This document shows positions 57,539 to 64,000 of a stretch of DNA of 64,000 nucleotides, piece after piece. A program made the translations under genes and the position numbers. Each line of letters begins with the position of its first letter. The stretch's first letter is position 1. Where the stretch lies: contig NZ_BSTD01000001.1 in the NCBI RefSeq assembly GCF_030269325.1, forward strand, positions 2,248,681 through 2,312,680, read 5' to 3'. The notes beneath the pieces are model-generated. The model did no database searches. It had not been told where the DNA came from and saw nothing but the letters and a program-made list of their open reading frames with translations. Source of the stretch: Amycolatopsis sp. NBRC 101858. Lineage in GTDB: Bacteria > Actinomycetota > Actinomycetes > Mycobacteriales > Pseudonocardiaceae.

Positions 57539-58242
57539 CGTCGCTCGACTTGAGCGGCCAGGGACTGACTTCGTTCCCCTCGCTGCCGGCCGGCGTGACC
57601 CGGCTCGACCTCTACCGGAACTCGCTCTCGTCGGTACCCGCCTCGCTGTGGGAGCACACCGGGCTGGAGGTGCTCAACCTGGCGACGAACCGGCTGTCTT
57701 CGTTGCCACCGGGGATTTCCGCGTTGAAGTCCGTGCACACGCTCGACCTGGCGCACAACGAGTTCGGCTCGCTGCCGGACGAGCTGGGTGAGCTGGCCGG
57801 GCTCACCGAATACCTGTACGTCAGCGACAACCGGCTGACGGCTTTTCCGCCGGCGTGGTGCCGGCTGGGGACGCTGAAGTACCTTGGGTGCACGGACAAC
57901 CGGCTCACCGAATTGCCTTCCGACCTCTCCGGGTTCTCTTCGTTGCGGGAACTCCGGTTGTACCGCAACGCGTTGACCGCGCTGCCGGAGTCGATCGGCA
58001 CGCTCGGTGCCCTGCGGGAGCTGCACCTGCGGGGCAACCGGTTGGCGGCGCTGCCCGCGTCGATCGGTTCATTGGGCGAGCTGCGTCAGCTCGACCTGCG
58101 GGAGAACCTGCTGGTCTCCCTTCCTGCGTCGATCGCCCGGCTGTCCAAATTGGACAAACTGGATCTGCGGTGGAACAAGCACTTGCGGGAGCCGGCGTGG
58201 CTGCGCGACTTCGAGGAGGCGGGGTGCATGGTCCTTCGCTGA
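57535..58242 (+). CDS. Leucine-rich-repeat protein coupled to XRE regulator
   Basis: A 235-residue soluble protein. After an N-terminal cap (MTSLDLSGQGLTSFPS) it has nine tandem 23-residue bacterial LRRs of the form LxxLxLxxNxLxxLPxxhxxL (for example LRELRLYRNALTALPESIGTL). No signal peptide, no catalytic domain, so it probably acts by binding a protein inside the cell. The ATG overlaps the XRE stop by four bases, an arrangement that demands equal expression and hints at joint function with the regulator. No known family member with this context comes to mind. Confidence 0.9.
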   Translation: MTSLDLSGQGLTSFPSLPAGVTRLDLYRNSLSSVPASLWEHTGLEVLNLATNRLSSLPPGISALKSVHTLDLAHNEFGSLPDELGELAGLTEYLYVSDNRLTAFPPAWCRLGTLKYLGCTDNRLTELPSDLSGFSSLRELRLYRNALTALPESIGTLGALRELHLRGNRLAALPASIGSLGELRQLDLRENLLVSLPASIARLSKLDKLDLRWNKHLREPAWLRDFEEAGCMVLR

Positions 58243-58246
58243 CAAC

Positions 58247-60229
58247 TCAACAGAGGATGGTCGGGCGCGGGCCGTAGGTCGCGGTGTGCGATGACCGGCG
58301 GACTTCGGCGCCACTCGCGATGTCGTAGAGCACGCGGGTGTCGGTGACGCTGAAGCCGGGCGTGCCGATCGACGGCTGACACGGGCTGGTCCCGCCGAAC
58401 TGGACCGGCGGCGGGTCCCCGGGCGTCTGGGCGCCGGTCTGGCCGTCGACGCGGTAGTGGCGGGTGCCCCAGATCCGGACCGTCACGGAGTCGCCGGAAA
58501 CGATGGCCTGGATGGCGATCCCGGTCGGCGAGTCGTTGGTCAGCTTGAGCTCGACGGGGCTGCCGTCGGCGTTGACGGCCTTGGCGTCGCGGCCGACGGG
58601 GTAGCGGTCGAGGTAGTGGTCGTGCTCGAGGTGGCCGCCGTCGGTCAGACCGGCGAGGTAGCCCGCGTTGTACAAAGTGGACGCGAGCTGCGAGACACCA
58701 CCGCCGACGACGGTCGCGCCGGTGCCGTCTTCGTCGGCCGGGGCGGGCACGTAGCCGTTGTCGGCGGTGCGCGGGCCGGAGCGGGCGCCGAGGCTGAACG
58801 TCTCGCCGGGCTTGACGATCGTGCCGGACAAGCGGGCGGCGAGCGTCCGGTTGTTCGTCGCGGCCGGGCCGGCCAGGCCGCCGGTGGTGAACTCGCCGAC
58901 GACCTCCTTGATGCCGAGCGCACCGGCGGCGTCGGTCGTCACGCCGGGCTTCGATGCGCTGTAGACGACGGGCAGGTCCCGGCCGTCGGTCTTCTTGAGC
59001 ACGTCGATGAGCGGCAGGAAGGTCTTCTCCCAGTTGACCTTCCGGGCGTCCTCGGAGGGGTCGACGGCCGGCTGGTCGCCGGTGAAGACGATCTGGGCGT
59101 CCTTGCCGTCGGTCTCGGTGCTCGCGAGCCCGTCCTTTAGGGCGGCCTGCAGCTTGCCCTGGTCGATGCGGACCTCGACGGCCCCGCCCTCGACCGCGGC
59201 GAACTGGAACGACGACGCGATCGTGGCGGGCGTGAGCGGAACGTCCTTGCCCTGCCCGTGCACGACGACCGGCTTCGCGACGGCAGGCACGACGATCTGC
59301 TGGTAGGCGGCCTGCACACCGGCCGCGGTCGCCTTGACGGGCGTGATCGCCATGCCGAGCTTGACGCCGCCGGGGTCGAGCCAGTGCTCGGTGACGGCGT
59401 GCACGGCGCCGTCGAGGTCGGCCAGCTGCTGCCCCTGCCGCGGCAGGACCGGGTAGGGCGTGACACCGCCATCGCTGCCCTGGACCGCCATGAACCCGAC
59501 CGAGCCTTCGGTGGCCGGGTGGTTCAGCCTGCGCTCGGCGAGTTCGCGCACGGCCTGGCCGATCTGGTTCGGATCGGTCCGCGTCGCGACGCCGACTTCG
59601 CGAGTGGTGAAGAAGGACATGACGCGCGTGATCGGGCTCAGCGGCTGGTGCCCGGCGAGCCCGAGGGTGTTCGGCCAGTCGAGCCCGAGCCCGGACTCCG
59701 AAGGCACGAGCTGGGCCTGGACATCGCCGCCGTGGATGACAACGGGCCGGGTGAGCCGCGGCTCGAGCTCCTTGCGCAGCTTGGCTTCGGCTTCGTCATG
59801 GGTCAGCCCGCCGACCTCGATCCCGGCAACGGTCACGCCCCGCGGAACATCCCCGGCGCTGGCGACGAGATCGATGGCGTAGAGGATGACGAAGAGCCCG
59901 AGCGCGATCCCGACGGACATCATGACGCGGGCGAGGCCGGTCCGCAGCTTCCGCGCGGGAGTTTCCGGCACGGGCGGCGGAGTGGGGGTTTCGAGCAGTT
60001 CGCCGAGAAGATCATCGGCAAAGAGATCAGTGGCAACGGCAGAAGGCTCCGCGGCAGGCGATTCGCCAGGCTCGGCGGGCTCCACACCGGGCTCGGCTGC
60101 GGCAGCCGGCTTGGCGGGCTCGGCCCCATCGGTCGGCCCCTCGACGGGCTCGGCTTCCGGAGGCGACTCCGAGGCCACAGGCTCCGACTCCCGCTCCTCG
60201 GCACGCTCGCGCGCCTCGTTGTCTGCCAC
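58247..60229 (-). CDS. VanW-family membrane-anchored protein
   Basis: A 660-residue protein. Long acidic/Pro-rich cytoplasmic tail (1-100) with one membrane helix (about 103-128), then two peptidoglycan-binding-like (PG_binding_4) segments (about 140-400) and the C-terminal VanW domain (GEFTTGGLAGPAATNNRTLAARL, SGTIVKPGETFSLGARSG, VGGGVSQLASTLYNAGYLAGL). Members of this type (YoaR-like) are thought to work on the cell wall outside the membrane. It is the third gene of an operon with the NHL-thioredoxin and GroES-like genes. Confidence 0.88.
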   Translation of the reverse strand: MADNEARERAEERESEPVASESPPEAEPVEGPTDGAEPAKPAAAAEPGVEPAEPGESPAAEPSAVATDLFADDLLGELLETPTPPPVPETPARKLRTGLARVMMSVGIALGLFVILYAIDLVASAGDVPRGVTVAGIEVGGLTHDEAEAKLRKELEPRLTRPVVIHGGDVQAQLVPSESGLGLDWPNTLGLAGHQPLSPITRVMSFFTTREVGVATRTDPNQIGQAVRELAERRLNHPATEGSVGFMAVQGSDGGVTPYPVLPRQGQQLADLDGAVHAVTEHWLDPGGVKLGMAITPVKATAAGVQAAYQQIVVPAVAKPVVVHGQGKDVPLTPATIASSFQFAAVEGGAVEVRIDQGKLQAALKDGLASTETDGKDAQIVFTGDQPAVDPSEDARKVNWEKTFLPLIDVLKKTDGRDLPVVYSASKPGVTTDAAGALGIKEVVGEFTTGGLAGPAATNNRTLAARLSGTIVKPGETFSLGARSGPRTADNGYVPAPADEDGTGATVVGGGVSQLASTLYNAGYLAGLTDGGHLEHDHYLDRYPVGRDAKAVNADGSPVELKLTNDSPTGIAIQAIVSGDSVTVRIWGTRHYRVDGQTGAQTPGDPPPVQFGGTSPCQPSIGTPGFSVTDTRVLYDIASGAEVRRSSHTATYGPRPTILC

Positions 60230-60238
60230 GACCCCGCC

Positions 60239-60571
60239 CTACAGGTAGAGCCCCGTCCCTTGCTCGGTCTGCTCGGTCGCCACCGCGTGGATGTCGCGTT
60301 CGCGCATCACCAGGTGCCCCTCGCCCCTGATTTCGACCTCGAGCTGGTCCTCCGGGTTGAAGAGCACGCGGTCGCCCGTCTTGACGTTCCGCACGCTGTT
60401 CCCGACGCCCAGTACGTCACCCCACGCGAGCCGGCGCGCCACCTGCGCCGTCGCCGGGATCACGATGCCGCCGCTGCTGCGGCGCTCGCCCTCGTCCGGG
60501 GACAGCCGCACCAGCACGCGGTCGTGCAGCATCTGGATCTCGAGTTTCGCCCCGTCAGACACGGTTCGCAT
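60239..60571 (-). CDS. Divergent GroES-like co-chaperonin
   Basis: A 110-residue protein with the GroES beta-barrel pattern: LHDRVLVRLSPDEG, mobile-loop-like SSGGIVIPATAQVARRLAWGDVLGVG, GDRVLFNPEDQLEVEIRGEGHLVM. It differs from the main GroES in the mobile loop and C-terminus; the window holds no groEL. Lies nine bases upstream of vanW and one base after the NHL gene, so it may be a chaperone or adapter for that pathway, not general folding. The start (60571, weak ribosome site) could be eight codons later. Confidence 0.8.
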   Translation of the reverse strand: MRTVSDGAKLEIQMLHDRVLVRLSPDEGERRSSGGIVIPATAQVARRLAWGDVLGVGNSVRNVKTGDRVLFNPEDQLEVEIRGEGHLVMRERDIHAVATEQTEQGTGLYL

Positions 60572-60572
60572 G

Positions 60573-62411
60573 CTACTCGGCGGGCTCACCCGCCATGACC
60601 AGGCTCAGCTCGCGCGCCCCATCCGGCTGGAGCCGGACCGGGACGCCCCAGTCCTGCCGGGTGATCCGGCACGCTGGGTGCTCACCGCCGTCATCACAGC
60701 TCGCCGCCTGCGCGACCACCTGCAGCACGCCCTCGGTGACGCCGTCGGCGAGCCGGATCTTGCGCTTCAAGTCGGTGCCGGTGCCCACGCCGTCGGCCAG
60801 CAACGAGGGCGGCGACGCGCTGATCTCCAGCCGCGTCGACGGGCCGAAGCGGTCGTCGAGCTTCTCGCCCGGCGGCGCCGTGAACACCACCGAAAAGTCG
60901 ATCTCGCCCGGTGCGAGCACCGTCGGCGGCCTGCGGACGGCGTGCGCGTCACCCGCGACGAGCGTCGGCTCGCCCGCGGGCAGCGGGCCGATCCGGTTGC
61001 CCGCCGACTCGACGACCAGCAGCTCGCCGTCGTGCAGCAGCAGGCCCTGCGGCTCCGAAAGCCCCGTGGCGATCGTGGTCACTTCGCGGGTGAAGACGTC
61101 GAAGTGGCGCACGGCGCCGTTGTAGGTGTCGGCGATCGCGATCTTGTCGCCGGGCAGCACGGCAAGGCCGAGCGGGTGCTGCAGCAGCGCCTTGTCGGCC
61201 GGGCCGTCGGTGTGGCCGAACGAAAAGAGGTCGACGCCGATCGCCGTGTGCACCGTGAACGACTCGCCGTCGGGCTCGATCCAGCGCAGCGCCGACGTCT
61301 CCGCGTCGGCGAGCCACAGCTTGTCGCCGTCCGCGGCGAGACCGGACGTCTGCGCGAAGAACGCTTCGCCGACGTCGCCGTCCCGAAGGCCTTCGACGGT
61401 CGTGCCGGCGAAGCGGCGAATGGTGCCGGAAACCGGGTCGAACACGCTCAGCGTGTGGTTGCCGGCCATCGCGACGACGATCCCGCCGACTGGGCCGTAC
61501 CAGGCGACGTCCCACGGGCTCGTCAGGTCGACCTCGACGCCCTTGCCGGAGTCCGGTCCGGTGCGCCACTGCGTGCCGGTGCCGGCGACCGTGGTCACCT
61601 CGCCGGTGATCAGGTCCAGGCCACGCAGCCGGTGACCGGCGGTGTCGGCGACGACGGCGTGGTAACCGGCGCGCTCGGCGACGTCGTAGGGCAGCAGCGC
61701 GATGCCCGACGGCTCGGCGAAGGTCGCGATGTCGAACGGCCCGTCCTGGCCACCACGCTCTCCGCTGCCGAAGCGCCGGATGACCGTCTCACCATCCGAA
61801 GCGAACTCGACGACGGAGTGGTGCCCGGTGTCCGCGACGAGGACGCGTCCCTCGGCCGTCGCGACGGCCTTGCTCGGGAACCGCAGCTCGCTGACCTGCT
61901 CCTCGACCGGGACATACGGGCTGCCGCCGCGGCGAAGCGTCCCCTTCGCCTCGTGCTTCGTAACGAGGTCCGCGATGACGCGGCGAAGCGCCTCTTCGTG
62001 CCCTTCGCCCGCGGCAACGTGCACGACGTACCCCTCGGGGTCGACGACGGCCAGCGTCGGCCACGCGCGGACCGCGTACTGCGACCAAAGCTCCATCTTC
62101 GGGTCGTTGACGACCGGGTGGTGCACCTCGTAGCGCCGGACCGCGGCTTCGATCGACGCGCGCTCGCCCTCGTGCAGGAACTTCGGCGAGTGGACGCCGA
62201 TCGTGACGAGCACGTCCGCGAACTCGGCTTCGAGCGGACGCAGCTCGTCGAGCACGTGGAGGCAGTTGATGCAGCCGCTGGTCCAGAAGTCCAGCAGGAC
62301 GATGCGCCCGCGCAGCTCGGCGAGGGTCAGCGGGCGGCCACCGGTGTTCAGCCAGACGTCGCCGCGCAGCTCGGGGGCGCGCACGCGAGCCTGCGGTCGG
62401 GGTGAAGTCAC
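60573..62411 (-). CDS. Thioredoxin-fold / NHL-repeat fusion protein
   Basis: A 612-residue protein (GTG at 62411). N-terminal thioredoxin-like domain (about 1-160) with CINC redox motif in DFWTSGCINCLHVLDEL. The rest is an NHL-type beta-propeller (about 160-490) with segments such as HHSVVEFASDGETVIRRFGSGERGGQDG and NHTLSVFDPVSGTIRRFAGT, then a C-terminal beta domain. Same build as human NHLRC2 and bacterial relatives of unknown role. No signal peptide, so a cytoplasmic redox scaffold is likely. First gene of the operon; a palindrome precedes it. Confidence 0.9.
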   Translation of the reverse strand: MTSPRPQARVRAPELRGDVWLNTGGRPLTLAELRGRIVLLDFWTSGCINCLHVLDELRPLEAEFADVLVTIGVHSPKFLHEGERASIEAAVRRYEVHHPVVNDPKMELWSQYAVRAWPTLAVVDPEGYVVHVAAGEGHEEALRRVIADLVTKHEAKGTLRRGGSPYVPVEEQVSELRFPSKAVATAEGRVLVADTGHHSVVEFASDGETVIRRFGSGERGGQDGPFDIATFAEPSGIALLPYDVAERAGYHAVVADTAGHRLRGLDLITGEVTTVAGTGTQWRTGPDSGKGVEVDLTSPWDVAWYGPVGGIVVAMAGNHTLSVFDPVSGTIRRFAGTTVEGLRDGDVGEAFFAQTSGLAADGDKLWLADAETSALRWIEPDGESFTVHTAIGVDLFSFGHTDGPADKALLQHPLGLAVLPGDKIAIADTYNGAVRHFDVFTREVTTIATGLSEPQGLLLHDGELLVVESAGNRIGPLPAGEPTLVAGDAHAVRRPPTVLAPGEIDFSVVFTAPPGEKLDDRFGPSTRLEISASPPSLLADGVGTGTDLKRKIRLADGVTEGVLQVVAQAASCDDGGEHPACRITRQDWGVPVRLQPDGARELSLVMAGEPAE

Positions 62412-62418
62412 GGCAAGA

Positions 62419-62437
62419 GTGAACTACAACTGTTCAC
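62419..62437. promoter_or_regulatory. Operator-like palindrome upstream of the NHL-thioredoxin gene
   Basis: GTGAAC-TACAACT-GTTCAC has perfect six-base arms and ends eight bases before the GTG start. The spacing (GAAC-N7-GTTC) does not match a LexA box. Confidence 0.55.
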
Positions 62438-62550
62438 GCTCTGTTCCGGAGTTCAGCCGATGAGAGAACAAACTCACCCCACGGGGGTGCCCCGCCAAAA
62501 CGGCGGAAAAGAACGCGCGGCGGGGTGAGCCGCCGCTTAGGCTTCGGACC

Positions 62551-63126
62551 ATGACCCCCGTCCAGCCGGCCGGCGCCCTCACCTTCGAGGAGGCACGGCA
62601 CCTGCAGGAGAACCTCCGGGAACCGGTGCGTCCCGGGCTGACCGGACCCGAGCTCGACGACGTCGAGCGCCGGTTCGGCTTCCGCTTCGCCGCGGACCAC
62701 CGCACGTTCCTGTCCGCCGGCGTCCCGATCGGCGACCGCTGGCCCGACTGGCGCTGCGGAAACGCCGAACAGCTGCGCAAACGCTTGGCCTGGCCGGTCG
62801 ACGGCGTGCTGTACGACGTCGAGCACAACGGCTTCTGGCTGCCGGAGTGGGGCACTCGCCCGGTCGGCCCGGAGGACGCGGTCCGCGAAGCCCGCCGGCG
62901 CCTGGCCGACGTCCCGCAGCTGGTGCCGGTGTGCGGGCACCGGTACCTCCCGGGCTTCGCCGGAACGGCGGGCTACCCGGTGCTGTCGGTGTACCAGACG
63001 GACATCATCGTCTACGGCTGCGACCTGCGGGATTACCTGAACCGCGAGTTCGCGACGGGCGGCATCAGCACCGCCCCACCGGACGGTCCGAGGTACATAG
63101 ACTTCTGGTCCCGCTTCATCGACTGA
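62551..63126 (+). CDS. SUKH/SMI1-KNR4-like protein
   Basis: A 191-residue cytoplasmic protein. LDDVERRFGFRFAADHRTFLSAGVPIGDRWPDWRC resembles the SMI1/KNR4 (SUKH) start, although the typical WE motif is partly changed. SUKH proteins often act as immunity proteins for toxins or scaffolds. No toxin gene is adjacent. Function unassigned; family match is moderate. Overlaps the convergent SRPBCC gene by 11 bases. Confidence 0.7.
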   Translation: MTPVQPAGALTFEEARHLQENLREPVRPGLTGPELDDVERRFGFRFAADHRTFLSAGVPIGDRWPDWRCGNAEQLRKRLAWPVDGVLYDVEHNGFWLPEWGTRPVGPEDAVREARRRLADVPQLVPVCGHRYLPGFAGTAGYPVLSVYQTDIIVYGCDLRDYLNREFATGGISTAPPDGPRYIDFWSRFID

Positions 63127-63586
63127 CCTCGGCGGCCCGCTTCAGCCGAGCGAGCGTGGCGGCGATGTTCCCGGCGTTGGCCGAGTCCCGGTCCCAGACC
63201 CCGGTGACGGTCGAGGTGGGCACCTTGAACCAGGCCGGCCGCCGCTCCCACATGCTTTCGACGACGACGCAGCCACCGCCGGCGGGCTCGAAGTCGTACT
63301 GCCAGCGCGAGACGGGCAGGCCCGCCACCGAGGTGACTTCGAAGCCGAACCGCCGCCCGGGATCGGCATCGGTGATGGTGGAGAGGGTGCTCCACCGCCG
63401 GAAACCCCGGCGGTTCCGACCCCGGAACCTCGCCCCGACGGCGGGTCCGTCGAAGCCGCCGACCCACCGGTGCCCGGCGTACTCCTCGGCCACTTCGGCC
63501 AGCTTCCCAGGGTCACTGACCAGGGCGTAGACGACTTCGGGCGCGGCACCGATCTCGATCCGGCCGGTGGCGTTGGGCGCAGTCAT
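63116..63586 (-). CDS. SRPBCC-family protein
   Basis: A 156-residue START-like fold protein: GRIEIGAAPEVVYALVSDPGKLAEVAEEYAGHRWVGG and the helix near the C-terminus. Members bind hydrophobic ligands or act as cyclases/aromatases; small-molecule or lipid binding is likely, substrate unknown. ATG at 63586 follows GGAGGTCCC. A palindrome 20 bases upstream may be its operator. Confidence 0.88.
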   Translation of the reverse strand: MTAPNATGRIEIGAAPEVVYALVSDPGKLAEVAEEYAGHRWVGGFDGPAVGARFRGRNRRGFRRWSTLSTITDADPGRRFGFEVTSVAGLPVSRWQYDFEPAGGGCVVVESMWERRPAWFKVPTSTVTGVWDRDSANAGNIAATLARLKRAAEVSR

Positions 63587-63606
63587 GGGACCTCCACGTC
63601 GAGGGG

Positions 63607-63621
63607 CATACCGAGGGTATG
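63607..63621. promoter_or_regulatory. Palindrome upstream of SRPBCC gene
   Basis: CATACC-GAG-GGTATG has perfect six-base arms and is centred 28 bases upstream of the start codon; the minus-strand GGTATG overlaps a possible -10 (TATGCC). Confidence 0.55.
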
Positions 63622-63700
63622 TCAGAGACCGCGGTTAGGTGAAGCATGAATTGGTGATTCTGGCGCACTATTGCCTCAGCGCTAGAAAGCCGAAGAGGGA

Positions 63701-64000
63701 TCAATTCTCCCGACGCAGCATGCGGCTGACGCCCGCCGCCACCGTGGTCGCCAGGATCCAGCCCGACGCCGTGAAGCCGGCCGCCACCCAGTTGTCCGTT
63801 CCGTGCATGTACCAGCGCGACTTGTTGCCGAAGTCCACGATCGGGACCAGCAGGTCCGCTGTGTAGATCACCGGGTTCCACTGCAGCCCCGTGTCCTGCT
63901 GGTTCACCACGCAGCGCGGCCCGTTCGCGATGATCTGGTGGACCTCGTCCGTCTTCCAGGCGGTGCAGTCGTCCGTGCCCAGCCCGAACCACAGGCTGCC
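63701..64000 (-). CDS. C-terminal part of a large membrane-associated protein
   Basis: The gene starts outside the window; 99 codons are visible. The visible part ends WNPVIYTADLLVPIVDFGNKSRWYMHGTDNWVAAGFTASGWILATTVAAGVSRMLRREN, with one hydrophobic helix (about the last 35 residues). The sequence resembles the end of actinobacterial membrane-associated oxidoreductase-annotated proteins. A pair of Cys in the upstream stretch (GTDDCTAWK, NGPRCVV) may be a disulfide. A GTG at 63910 is internal, since the frame is open to the window edge. Confidence 0.6.
   Translation of the reverse strand, partial: GSLWFGLGTDDCTAWKTDEVHQIIANGPRCVVNQQDTGLQWNPVIYTADLLVPIVDFGNKSRWYMHGTDNWVAAGFTASGWILATTVAAGVSRMLRREN

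Noticed and set aside
49279..60229. VanZ and VanW genes as part of a glycopeptide resistance cluster
   Set aside because: No vanH, vanA, vanX or vanRS genes are present; both families are common outside such clusters.
62419..62437. LexA box at the NHL-thioredoxin gene
   Set aside because: GAAC and GTTC are seven bases apart instead of the four-base centre expected of actinobacterial SOS boxes.

Overview
The window is about 70 percent G+C, densely coded, and carries an actinomycete gene set. This includes the hspR-repressed dnaK-grpE-dnaJ-hspR heat-shock operon, ClpB, an MpaB/DUF2236 oxygenase, a deazaflavin-type nitroreductase, an orphan DUF742 protein, an ECF42-like sigma factor with its YCII partner, FadE5- and EtfD-like lipid oxidation proteins, and many leaderless-looking promoters. 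Gene style and content point to a Pseudonocardiaceae chromosome, most likely Amycolatopsis or a close relative. That placement is inferred from content and was not tested by alignment. No insertion sequence, prophage, integrase, CRISPR array or replication origin was seen.

Layout. 1-5.2 kb: 5' end of an ECF sigma factor, CsbD, pyrE, a MacB/FtsX-type ABC exporter and a short-chain dehydrogenase. 5.2-11.4 kb: a secreted protein, a membrane protein, clpB with a HAIR operator, an MFS exporter and a MarR regulator with its operator. 11.4-18.4 kb: two tandem flavohemoglobin-like genes (the first behind a coupled 30-codon ORF), a dienelactone hydrolase, a chitin-type LPMO under a DasR-like dre palindrome and overlapping a DUF305 lipoprotein gene, then an ABC-F protein with a leader peptide and attenuator-like hairpins. 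18.4-22.8 kb: hspR-dnaJ-grpE-dnaK. 22.8-27.9 kb: a secreted TAP-type peptidase, a DUF4097 protein, PEBP, two GNATs and an SMR-TetR efflux pair. 27.9-32.7 kb: EtfD-like iron-sulfur membrane protein, DUF742, CDF transporter and a CAP-domain protein. 32.8-37.3 kb: one 1,484-residue secreted protein with 11 DUF11-like repeats.

37.3-44.7 kb: MarR with a divergent FAD monooxygenase, dcd, MpaB-type oxygenase, tRNA-Gly(CCC), ECF42-like sigma with YCII, and small enzymes. 44.7-52.4 kb: secreted 5'-nucleotidase, hydrolase, Gfo/Idh oxidoreductase, a frameshifted GNAT, VanZ, methyltransferase, Mug glycosylase and an orphan NarL-type regulator. 52.4-58.3 kb: FadE5-like acyl-CoA dehydrogenase, two GlsB/YeaQ membrane proteins, a drug exporter divergent from an XRE regulator, and a leucine-rich-repeat protein coupled to that regulator. 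58.2-64 kb: VanW, GroES-like and NHL/thioredoxin genes in one operon, a SUKH-like protein, an SRPBCC protein and the 3' end of a large membrane protein gene.

The most informative signals are regulatory. (i) A palindrome, TTACY-N4-RGTAA, occurs at the promoters of the FadE5-like and EtfD-like genes and at the start of an alpha/beta hydrolase gene, which suggests a lipid-oxidation regulon spread over 25 kb. (ii) The ABC-F gene has a WhiB7-style promoter, a leaderless 15-residue leader peptide and two mutually exclusive hairpins, as expected of an antibiotic-sensing attenuator. (iii) The LPMO gene combines a DasR-type element with start/stop overlap to a Met/His-rich lipoprotein that may handle copper. 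(iv) The heat-shock genes carry HspR (HAIR) operators. (v) An LRR protein is translationally coupled to an XRE regulator. All functions are read from sequence motifs; no database search was possible.
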